NCBI GenBank assembly: GCA_944472155.2
Contig: OX235279.1
Location: 138,418,920-138,482,919, forward strand
Source of the DNA: Trichobilharzia szidati
Lineage: Eukaryota > Platyhelminthes > Trematoda > Strigeidida > Schistosomatidae
DNA: 64,000 nt
Reading direction: 5' to 3'
The notes beneath the pieces are model-generated. The model was not told where the DNA came from. It ran no database searches and worked only from the letters and a program-made list of their open reading frames with translations. Position numbers and translations under genes: made by a program. Below are positions 55,627 through 64,000 of the stretch, piece after piece (position 1 is the first letter of the stretch; each line of letters opens with the position of its first letter).

Positions 55627-56832
55627 TTACTGTTTCCTTGGGTTCCGAGTTGAACAAAGAGCCTCAATAACACATCTCCACCTTGTCCTATTTTCCGCTG
55701 TCACCTTCAGCTCAGTCCATGACTGCCCATAATCTCTCATCTCCTCCTCACATGATCTCCTCCATGTCATCCTCTCACTGTCAACCCACTAGTCGCTTCC
55801 CATTTGGATCCGACTTGAACTATGGCCTGGCGCGCGACGTCATTCGACAGCCTCCTCAGACAGCACCCAACCCATCCCCATTTTCTCCTACATATTTGTT
55901 GTGCGATCGGCTCTTGGTTGGCTTGTTCCACTGCAGAGTTTCTTGTTACTAATTATTTCTGGCCATTTGATCTTCAATATGGAGCAAATGTAAGTGTTGA
56001 TAAGAGTCGGCATTAGGCTGTTGAAAATGCCTTTTGTGACTCACTGGCCAAGTTTATGATCCATATAGAAGATATGAATGATTATTATTGGTGTTGAAAA
56101 TTCGAATCTTGTTCTTTCTGCTGCTAATTGCAGAAGATTTCCCGACAGATTTCAGGTTAATGACGGTCGATATTTCCTTTCCGATTCCGGCTGGATTTGT
56201 AGTTTTCATCAGTTCCTCTGGCTGTGGTTGCAACCATGCTTCCTGGAGAGATAAATGAAGGAAGTGAACAAGTCCTTCTTTCTCCCTTCGATGGTAATTG
56301 GTGGTGGTTGTTTTTGTGGTTGCTGTTGGTAGGTTATCTTCATCGCCTCCGTCTCCACCTTCTCTATGTTCACCAACAGTCCTGTCTTCGTCACCTGCTC
56401 CTTCATCCGTTCGTTGGTTTTCGCCTATAAGTTTTCAAATTCGTGTAACATTAAACATAAATCATCTGCAAAATCCAGATCTTCTAGAGTCTTCTTATCG
56501 GTGGTCCAGCGTATCCCTGTCTCCTTACTCCATGTGCACAGTTTGGTGCATGATCCAGTTCACCACAATAAGGAATAACATCGTGGTTAGTAATAGGCAG
56601 CCTTGTCTTACTCCTGTATGCACTTAGAGGCTTTGCTGAGTCTTACCTTGTGAATCATTTGACATGTGACATTGTCATGTGGCTGCTGAATGAGTTTGAT
56701 GAAGATTTGCGCGCTGGTTTATATATTGTTGGAGTAGTTTCCAAATTACTTCTCGGTAAACTCTATCAAAGACCTTTTCGAAGTTGACGAATTTGAGGTG
56801 GAGGTTTGGCTGGCATCCTATGCTTTGTCTGA
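55627..56832 (-). mobile_element. RTE (SR2-like) copy, degenerate
   Basis: On the minus strand from 56832: FVNFEKVFDRVYREVIW, an L-I-Q-Q block and CQVIHKVR, DNHDLPIV-like motif B remnants, EDFADDLCLM-like motif C at about 56460, KEQVTKTGLLVNIEKVETEAMKI (56406), the GSK connection block, and an MARRAIVQVGSKWEATS-like block, ending at a tail near 55627. Frames are broken repeatedly. A tandem-like echo of CTCATTAGT and CGTCAG at 56858-56910 lies just upstream. Confidence 0.75.
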
Positions 56833-57179
56833 CCTCCTATTGATATGTATCCACAATTTATCTCATTAGTCTGTCAGTCTAAGAGGTCCATAATTTGTCT
56901 CATTAGTTCGTCAGTCGGATAAAAACAAATCACATTTTGTTGCATGATGAGTGTCAACTTTTTCAAAGTCCAGCATGCATTTGAAATCTACTGTCCCATA
57001 CCTGTGACTGGAACAATATGTGCCACATATTTATGTACTCTTGGTCGCCTTCTTGCTCACTTTGTTTTGGAAATATATGTTCCCAACCCTAGTGCATGAG
57101 TCTTCTGGACTTTACTGGTTCGGGTCATGGGATAATTGATCAGGAAATTATCGAGCATTCATATGGTAAATTGGCATTC

Positions 57180-57560
57180 GTACTGTCACTCGGTGACTTC
57201 ATAGCACCCTTTGATAGTGATTAGTGCTCGTTGTTGTTGGTTGGGAATCTTTGTCAACTCCGTTTTCTCGATATTCACTTGAATTCCTGTCTTCGCTACC
57301 TGTTCTGCAAACTTGTTTGTTTTCGCTTGCAAATCTTCAAGTTTGTGTGAAATTGAACGTAAGTCACCTATGCAGTACACTGTCTTTTTCTCAATCCAGC
57401 CTGTGTCCGTAATGTCGTTCGCCACGGTCCATTGCATGATTCAGTCATCTACAATCAGGGTGATCATAAGTGATGGTAGTTAGTCTTACCTTATTCCTAT
57501 CTTCACTTCAGATGCTACGCTAAGCTTTCCATCGTAAATAACTTGGTATCCGCATCATCG
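57180..57560 (-). mobile_element. RTE (SR2-like) fragment
   Basis: The minus-strand frame 57437-57186 (83 codons) contains a post-catalytic block, YCIGDLRSISHKLEDLQAKT and KTGIQVNIEKTELTKIPNQQQR, equal to 37000-37140. Above it, 57540-57450 has the motif B end (GVRSEDRNK). It is separated from the copy below by 350 bp of unassigned sequence. Confidence 0.7.
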
Positions 57561-57589
57561 TATAGCTGTTATAACTTCTTATAACGCAT

Positions 57590-58100
57590 CACTTAGCAGT
57601 GTTGAAGCAGTTTTCGAATCACTCAGCGGTAGATACTGCATGAGGCATTTCAAGATCAGTGAAGCTGAGGAAGGCAGTTGATTGTCTGCCATTGCGTGGT
57701 GTAGCTAATTGATTCCATTATGACTTGATTCTATCAGAATGCAGCCTGTTTCAGGTGAAGTCTTCAATCTCAGTCATCCTTTAGTCTTGCTAGGATGGTG
57801 TGGATTAACATTTGAACATGAGCTTGAAAAAAAACTAGTGAATCACTGAACTGTTTTCCAGGATGATGCTTCCTGTGTTCCTGGGGTCTTTTTATGTTGT
57901 TAATCGGCATATGAAATGTTGTCTACCTGGTACCATGTTTTTTGCTGCCAGCTGCTGCCACGTAGCACTTCAGCTGGCTGCAGGCGATCATAGAATATTG
58001 AAGTCATCTCAGGTAAAATAAGTTGCATTACAGAGGGATACGCAACAGTGAAGTTGGTTGTTTTGTCTCGGATAGTTATTGTAATCCCTTAAAGCTGTCT
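57590..58100 (-). repeat. Unclassified dispersed repeat, second family, copy 2
   Basis: The reverse complement of 57820-57910 matches 49585-49680. The rest is a tentative extension of the same unit. No protein domain is recognised on either strand. Confidence 0.45.
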
Positions 58101-58642
58101 AAGGGATTTTCAGTAGCAAGAATACTGATGTCATTCAAAAAGTTTCATAAAACAACGGTCGTTTCGGATACAGCATTTAATTATAAAATCAATTTATGAC
58201 TACTTTGCTGAATTTAAAAACAGTCCCAATCTTACCTATCTAATTCACTTTTCTACTAAGATATCCATTATTTTTACTTTCTTGAACTGCTCATTAATCG
58301 GTTCTTATATTTGCCTATTTTTTTGTTAATTCATTCAGGATTTTATGAATATTTAAGGTAGTTTAATGAATTAGTCATAGCCTAATTTTTGAAATTATCC
58401 ATTTAATCTGATTTGTTCTTAATTGGACAAAAAAGAAATATTTCCTTAAAATATTGCCCAATGAGATTGACCGACCAATCATAAACACCTAAGAAGAGAA
58501 TTTCACTTATTGATCCGTTTTACAAGAATCCAATCATGTTGGAATTCTGTTTGACAGAAAATCAGGTGTACAATACCTACGTCATTATTTTTATTATTAT
58601 TCTGCTTATTCATGTTTCTCACATAAAAGAAATCATTGTGAA
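58100..58642. other. 5' flank of the DUF229 gene
   Basis: AT-rich sequence. The frame that includes the start Met is open back to 58514 after a TGA at 58511. An AG at 58524-58525 follows a pyrimidine-biased tract (TTTCACTTATTGATCCGTTTTACAAG), so an upstream splice acceptor is possible. No convincing TATA box or trans-splice site can be assigned. Confidence 0.4.
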
Positions 58643-59820
58643 ATGTTAATAAAAATCCCTTATTTTACAAAAACAAGAATTCTATTCTGTTTATTATGTA
58701 TGTGTGTTTATACACTGCTAAGCAGCTTATTATATTTAAACAATTTGAATTCACTACAAATATTCAATGGCGTTAATTTGCAAACATTTAAACAAAATCA
58801 CTTGCAAAGCAGTAAATGTTCAATTCCACAAATGGATTTATGGCCAAAGCAAAAAGATTATAAGCACAGAAATGAGATAACTTTACCAGTATGCAAGCAA
58901 ACTGAATTGTTCAAGTCCTATTCGCTTATAAATAAAACACTTCCCATCCATGAATTTATATCATTTCATAAAGGAAAATTAAAAATATTACATGGTAATA
59001 TTAGTCTGAATAACAGTCATAGTCCCGTTATATGTTCATTATTTCCAATAAAACGTCTGAATGATTACCAATCAATATTTTTAAATGCTGTTGAACACAT
59101 TTATGATGGTTATCAATCCGATTGGCCAATGTTTATGGTATTGTGTCAACCAAAAGAGAATATACTCACTAGTAAATTTCATTTTAATTGGAATAATCAT
59201 AATAATGTGAAGTTTAATCAGTTGGAACGCTTATTCATATGTGGTTCATATCCACCAATAGCAAAACAAGAAAAAACTCCTACTGAACTGCCCCCATCCC
59301 CTGATAGTAATAGTAATAATAATAACAATAAATTAATGTATAATATACTTCTTCTAGGCATTGATTCAATTTCGCGTCTATCAGCCTATCGGTATTTCGT
59401 TAAAACAATGAAATTCCTTCAGGAAATTAATGAAAGCGCCACTACAATGAATATTTATAATGTGATAGGCGATGGAACAACAGTCAACTTACTCGGACTT
59501 TTAACCGGACAACTAGAATCCGAATTACCTGAATCAAGAAAATCATATATGAAATTCAATAAAAATATTACAAATTTGAAACAGAATGATAATTATACCG
59601 TTTTGGACAACTATCCTTGGATTTGGAGGGAATTTTCTGAATTCGGTAATTATGTAACACATTATATTGAAGATACACCGAAATGGGGAACATTTCAGCA
59701 TAGACTGTGTGGTTTTGGAGCGTTGAATACACCAACAACCAGTTATGGACGTCCATGTTTAGTAGCAGCTAGTCAAGAGGAACAGTATTCAGGAAAGATT
59801 CTTGGATGTACAATGTCAAG
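58643..59820 (+). CDS. DUF229 (alkaline-phosphatase-fold) membrane protein, 5' exon, partial
   Basis: The protein starts with a short cytoplasmic stretch and one hydrophobic segment at residues 13-32 with no obvious cleavage site, so it is probably a type II membrane anchor. The lumenal part has many Asn-X-Ser/Thr sites, a poly-Asn loop near 225-231, then the DUF229 core: NILLLGIDSISRL (metal-site Asp about 241) and VIGDGTTVNLLGLLTG (Thr 279, the position of the catalytic nucleophile in the family). The exon ends at AG/GTAAGA (59819-59826), a canonical donor with the codon split after two bases. The distal metal-binding His/Asp residues must lie in later exons, which I cannot find. The family is predicted to act on phosphate or sulfate esters; the substrate is unknown. 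The start Met at 58643 is favoured by the anchor that follows it. Confidence 0.85.
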
Positions 59821-59826
59821 GTAAGA
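59819..59826 (+). promoter_or_regulatory. Splice donor of the DUF229 exon
   Basis: AG/GTAAGA matches the consensus at the end of the conserved coding region. The in-frame stop just after it (TAA of GTAAG) is intronic if splicing occurs. Confidence 0.75.
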
Positions 59827-59829
59827 AGG

Positions 59830-60150
59830 CAACTGACAACAGAAAGAGATTAGTTTTCCGATTACTATTGATGTCTCTTTTAAAGTAAAGCCAGTTCCCA
59901 CACGACAGGTTTGAGAGAAATTTTCGTGATCTAATTGCATGTTAAGTGTCTGAAGTTTGACACATTTTTAGAGTTGTATACGTTTCTAGAGGACTTTATG
60001 GTCAATGAAAGAAAGCTGTACAGAAAGACATGGCTTTAAAGTCCGATGTCTTCCTACCGCTTGTTTGTTTGCCTTTTCACCTAAATAAAATATATTACTG
60101 ACCCTAAAATGCTTTGCAGCTAGCTTACCATTCAAATTCCGACTCTAAAG
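59830..60150 (+). other. Presumed intron, no feature seen
   Basis: No exon or repeat recognised between the donor and the SM-alpha-like cluster. Confidence 0.4.
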
Positions 60151-60154
60151 TAAA

Positions 60155-60610
60155 CCATTTATTGGTTACAGGATTTCATTATTAGCTATTATCGGTTAGA
60201 GAACCATTGAAGAACCGAATCCCTACAAACCAATAATTGAATATCAATGAGATGCTCACTGGCGACTGGCCCTATTCAGGTAGGTAGTTACCTGGGGTTC
60301 CAGTGGGAAGTCCTGATAAGTAGGGTGAAGCAGGTCGGGTGTGAGGCCAAATACTCGCCAAAGACATTGGCTAGCGGTTGCGCTATATCGTGAATTGGCA
60401 GAAGTTAGAATTCGTGGACCGCTGGATCGAGTCTCAGTGGCTTAATGGTCTACGAGCTCGCCTTGTAACCAGAAGGTCCTGGGTTCGAACCCAGGTGGGT
60501 GCGTACTGCTAAGGAGTCCCAAACTAGGACAAAACAGCTGTCCAGTACTCCCAGGCTTTCCAATGGTTCTCTAAACAATGTCAGCTCATGATGAAATCCT
60601 GTAACCATCT
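60155..60610 (+). mobile_element. SM-alpha-like unit, plus orientation
   Basis: 60235-60400 (body: GATGCTCACTGGCGACTGG, TTCAGGTAGGTAGTTACCTG, AGGCCAAATACTCGCC, CATTGGCTAGCGGTTG), a tRNA-like arm at 60425-60503 (A-box AGTGGCTTAATGG, B-box GGTTCGAACCC, both good), a hammerhead-like stretch at 60495-60555, then a tail ending CATGATGAAATCCTGTAACC at 60600. 60155-60210 is a reversed piece of the tail. It is the most complete SM-alpha-like unit here. Confidence 0.75.
60495..60555 (+). ncRNA. Degenerate hammerhead motif (SM-alpha-like)
   Basis: GCTAAGGAGTCCCAAACTAG, GGACAAAACAGCTGTCCAGTACTCC: helix II arms and loop are near the schistosome pattern, but the 5' core (CUGANGA) is GCTAAGGA and GAAA is CAAA. 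Probably inactive. Confidence 0.55.
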
Positions 60611-60614
60611 GGAA

Positions 60615-60835
60615 GAACTTGACAGCTTTTATGGGGCTCTTCGGCGGTGCGTACCCACCACAGGGGTTGGAATCTAGGACCACCCGGTTACGAGGAGAGC
60701 TTGTAGACCACTAAGCCACTGAAATCCAATCCAATGGCTCACTCATGAATTCCAACTTGTGCCAATTTACGATATAGCGCGACCAGTAGCCAATGTCATC
60801 TCTGACGCAACCTGCTGTCAATCAGACTGATGTTT
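60615..60835 (-). mobile_element. SM-alpha-like unit, minus orientation
   Basis: The reverse complement matches the tRNA-like arm and preceding body of the unit at 60390-60510 (GGTCTACAAGCTCTCC, GGATTTCAGTGGCTTAGTGG). The B-box is eroded. It forms a head-to-head pair with the unit before it. Confidence 0.7.
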
Positions 60836-60839
60836 ACTA

Positions 60840-61035
60840 GGGACTTATCTGTTCAGGTAGGTAGTTATCTGGATTCGATTGAGAAGTCATGACCAGTGGG
60901 ATACAGCAGGTTGCGCGTGGGGACAAATACTGTCCAGTAATCCCAGGTTTTCCAAAGGTTTTCTAATCGATGTCAGGTAATTATGAAACCCTGTAACCAA
61001 TCACATAAAGTCCGTACAAACCAACACTTAAGCCA
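60840..61035 (+). mobile_element. SM-alpha-like unit, second plus fragment
   Basis: TTCAGGTAGGTAGTTATCTG (the body block of 60278-60297), then CTGTCCAGTAATCCCAGGTT and GAAACCCTGTAACCAATCAC, which are the body start and the tail of the unit. The tRNA-like arm and ribozyme are missing, so it is a deletion derivative. Confidence 0.7.
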
Positions 61036-61039
61036 TTTA

Positions 61040-61380
61040 TATTATAATGAAGAATTCCTTTTATCTAACAGATAAGTACTCAAAGTTCTTGAGATGACAA
61101 GCTTTTGAAAAACACCAAAAATAATCAATAATGCTGAGTTTTTGGGACATTCACTCTCGACTACTTCTAAGGTGGTTATTGCTGCTCTTGATGAAGCCTG
61201 TTGAATCCATTCTATGTTTCCAGAATTTGGCCAGACTTAAGTTTAGGATTTGAAAAATGGGATATCTTTTATGAAGATAGTTTGAATTGAAAACTGACAT
61301 GCATCATGCTCTGATGAACTAAAATAGAATTATACCCGGTTATAACACCCTCCTCCCCCATGAAATGACGAAATCAACAC
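61040..61380. other. No feature recognised
   Basis: AT-rich, with no supportable signal. Confidence 0.45.
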
Positions 61381-61384
61381 GAAT

Positions 61385-62000
61385 GTTATTATTATTTCCT
61401 TTAATTCCTAGAGGAACATAGGACTTCAGCCGTGCGTCTCCATTGCGTTCGGTCCTCTGCTAAAGTTTTCATCTGGCTCCAGGTCTGCCCACATGCTTTC
61501 ATCTCCTCTTCCCATGACCTCCTCCAAATCACCCTTGCACTGACGACCAACTCGCCGCTTCCCTTTCGGGTTCCACTCGAACAATGGCTAGTCTAGCGAT
61601 GTCACTTGAAGGCTTCCTCAGAGTATGGCCAATCCATCTCCATTTCTTCCTGCCTGTTTGGTTCACAGTCGGTTCCTGGTTGGTTCACTCCAAGAGATCT
61701 CTGTTGCTGTTCTTTTCTGGCCGGCCATCTGATCTTGAGTATTGAGCGAAAGCAGCTGTTGATGAAGGTCTGTGGTTTGTTTGAGATGCTCTTTATGACG
61801 CGCTGGCCAAGTCTCTGATCCGTATAGTAGCACTGACTTCACATTGGATTTGAAAATCCTGATCTTATTTTTGATGCTGAGTGCTGTTGACCTCCACAGA
61901 GACTTGAGAGTAATGAAAGCTTGTCTTGCTTTTCCGATTCTTGCTTTTGACATCTTCATCAGTTCCGCCTGTAGTTGAAACGATGCTTACCTACCTGGAA
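61385..62000 (-). mobile_element. RTE (SR2-like) 3' fragment
   Basis: The minus-strand frame 61959-61663 (98 codons) has SKARIGKARQAFITLKSLWRSTALSIKNKIRIFKSNVKSVLLYGSETWPARHKEHLKQTTDL. Below it are the ERT/WNPKGKRRVGR blocks and a tail with GAAGTCCTATGTTCCTCTAG and an (AAT)n end at 61385. The 17.7 kb fragment is its closest relative, in the same orientation. Confidence 0.88.
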
Positions 62001-62004
62001 TCAG

Positions 62005-63200
62005 GAAATACGAATATTATATGCAGTTTCATTATGCAAACACCTGCTGTTTTTATAATTTTATACCCTTATCAAATCCAACAATCTACACGTGGTTTTG
62101 TTTTCTTTACCAAATAACCAACTTGACAATGCAAAATTGATCCCATGCTGAGGAACGATGATTAAGTTGTGATATATAACCTGAGATTTTGCAAATTCTG
62201 GTTTTATAATATTTTGATAAAGTTATTAGCATTAAATAGCGAAACACCAATAAAAGCAACAATATCGTTTTGTTTTTCATTCACTGGGAAATACAAAAAA
62301 CCTTTATTATAATGAAAAGGAGTTCATGTTATGAAGAGTCTCCATTATAGCAAAAGTGTGAGAAATCCTTTTCAATGACTTGCCACACTATGGTAATGTT
62401 AGTTCGGTTTAGCTGTAAATTATGAATATCCTAAAACAGCAGTAATTAATAACAGCATGTATAAATTTAGTACAACACAGTGAAGCGAACAATATTGTTT
62501 TCCATCTAATATACATAACTTTAGAAATAAAAATTCAGATATAAACCAATCATGGTGTTTTGCCTATAGGATAATAAGATGGTGCACATAAACTGTGCAA
62601 TTAGTCATAATAGCAGTAGCAATAATAATAATAATGGTTTTATCAATAATAAGGATGGAAAAGTGAGGCGATCTGGGATAGCAAGAATAACGAAAACAGC
62701 ATGATTAAACCAACGAATGTTCAAGCATATATAAATGCCGTATATACTACTTATACGTGATTAATGTATAGTGTGAACACTGACAACAGTTGTTAATGGT
62801 TGAATGCATTCCGATGGTAAATGTAATGTAACATATATGCTGCACAGTAGTACAGATGACCGCCTATAGTTCAGTTTCATAATAGCTGGTGTTATGTGGC
62901 AGGTGGTGTCTATCGTCTCATCTTGTCTGGAAGTTATGATATGACAGTGTTTCCTGTGTGAATAGGACGTTAAGAAAACGTGGAAGTTCAAAAGTTCCAA
63001 TGATTATTCAGGATACTTATCTCCTATTTAATATAAAGTCATTATCATCAATGAATGTACTTGCAAGTGGTTATTAGGCAATAAAATTCGTCATGGTAAA
63101 ATTTATTGACGATTCCTAAACAAGATGAAATGAGTATCGCTTATCCACCATTAGCTACCATCAAGCAAATAGTTGGAAATAGTCAATGAAAGCTTGAATT
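62005..63200. other. No gene recognised
   Basis: AT-rich. The frames (for example 63000-62761 minus, 79 codons) have no recognisable domain. Confidence 0.45.
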
Positions 63201-63204
63201 TTAT

Positions 63205-64000
63205 ATTATTATTCTTCCCTTGGGTTCCTAGTGGAACACAGGGCTTCAACTACACGTCTCCACTTGCTTCTGTCTTCTGCCATACCTTTCGTCTGCATCC
63301 ACGTTATTCCATACTGTTTCAACTCTTCTTCACACGATCTCCTCCATGTCACCCTTGGACGTCCCACTCGCCGCTTCCCTTTCGGGTTCCACTCGAGCTA
63401 TGGCCTGACGCGCGATGTCACCCAGCGGCCTCCTCAGCCAGTGAGTGTCCAATCCATCTCCACTTTCTCCTGCATATTTGTTGGGCGATTGGTTCTTATT
63501 TCGTTTGTTTGTTCCCATAGTTTCTTGTTGGTGATTCTTTCCGGCCATCTGATCTTCAGTATGGAACGGAGACAGCTGTTGATAAATGTCTGCAACAGCC
63601 TGTTGGAAATATTTTTTGTGACCCGCCAAGTTTCTGATCCGTATAGCAAAACTGACTGACTTGACGTTTGTATTGAAAATTCGAATTTTGTTGTTGATGC
63701 AGGCTGAGTGACGAAGATTTCCAGATTGGTTTCAGGTTGATGAATGTGTTTCTCGCCTTTCCGACTCTCGATTTGACATCCTCGTCCGTTCCTCCTGTAG
63801 TTGAGACAATGCCCCCTAGATAAGTGAAGTGAATGAAGTAACCTCTTTCAAATCCCTCCCGTTGATGGTAATTGGCACTGGATGTTGCTGCTGCTGTTGT
63901 TGTTGGTTGGTTATTTTCATAACCTCTGCCTTGTCTATGTTCACCTGGAGTCCTGTCTTTGCTGCTTCTTCGACCAGTTTGTCGGTTTTCGCTTGTAAGT
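63205..64000 (-). mobile_element. RTE (SR2-like) 3' part, runs off the window
   Basis: On the minus strand, from the window edge: TKLVEEAAKTGLQVNIDKAEVMKITNQQQQQQQHPVPITI, EVTSFTYLGGIVST, RVGKARNTFINLKPIWKSSSLSLH, SVLLYGSETWRVTKNISNRL, FINSCLRSILKIRWPERITNKKLWEQTN, VEMDW, ARVEPERE and the CGEELKQYGITW block. It ends with the GCCCTGTGTTCCACTAGG tail at about 63225-63245 and a short ATAATAATA run at 63207-63217. Very similar to the 36.3-37.8 kb copy in inverted orientation. Confidence 0.93.

Noticed and set aside
55683..56627. Plus-strand frames of 60-110 codons
   Set aside because: They are antisense to the degenerate RTE copy at 55.6-56.8 kb.
59568..59756. Minus-strand frame within the DUF229 exon
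   Set aside because: Antisense to the conserved exon, with no features.

Overview
This window looks like a transposon-rich intergenic or intronic stretch of a blood-fluke genome (genus Schistosoma, or a close trematode). The base composition is AT-rich. The repeat families are the ones known from schistosomes: RTE-clade (SR2-like) and CR1-like non-LTR retrotransposons, Penelope-like elements with GIY-YIG endonucleases, Ty3/gypsy-type LTRs, tRNA-derived SINEs, and hammerhead-bearing SM-alpha-like repeats. The genus is inferred from this combination of families, not from a database match. There are no bacterial operons, CRISPR arrays or rRNA genes, and no tRNA gene I would trust.

Only one host protein-coding exon is well supported: 58643-59820 (+), the membrane-anchored N-terminal part of a DUF229 (alkaline-phosphatase/sulfatase-fold) protein. 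It ends at a canonical splice donor, and its remaining exons were not found. Almost every other long reading frame is part of a retroelement or a chance frame.

Layout. 0.3-14 kb: two Penelope-like copies carrying internal inversions (3.3-4.3 and 8.35-9.54 kb), a degenerate reverse transcriptase of a second RTE-like family (5.0-6.0), an RTE 3' fragment (7.7-8.05), tRNA-type SINE heads, an SM-alpha-like hammerhead repeat (11.9-12.2), a SINE (13.26-13.49) and a solo LTR (13.68-14.03). 14-26 kb: a Penelope RT scrap, eroded RTE copies (15.4-16.4, 17.7-18.2, 23.9-24.35, 24.64-25.14), a CR1-like endonuclease relic (18.5-19.0), a SINE cluster (20.3-21.4) and Penelope endonuclease fragments (22.9, 25.3-26.0). 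26-46 kb: three more Penelope copies (27.3-28.1, 29.3-29.9, 38.1-39.1) and one with terminal inverted repeats (43.97-45.04), a three-level nest at 32.87-34.1, an RTE copy (36.3-37.8), a hammerhead repeat (40.8-41.1) and a second solo LTR (42.03-42.33). 46-64 kb: SINEs, a CR1 element with an intact RT frame (50.74-53.29) lying inside an RTE copy (50.34-55.06), stacked reverse-oriented RTE fragments (55.1-57.6), the DUF229 exon, an SM-alpha-like inverted cluster (60.15-61.03), and RTE 3' ends at 61.4-62.0 and 63.2 to the window edge.

How the parts relate. Several tRNA-derived SINEs end in a short tail resembling the RTE 3' end and have perfect 13-14 bp target duplications, so RTE enzymes probably mobilise them. 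Penelope copies here repeatedly show inversions, terminal inverted repeats and hammerhead-like termini. I see no clearly undescribed biological system. The most useful observations are the structures of the Penelope copies, the SINE/RTE tail sharing, the nested insertions and the solo LTRs.
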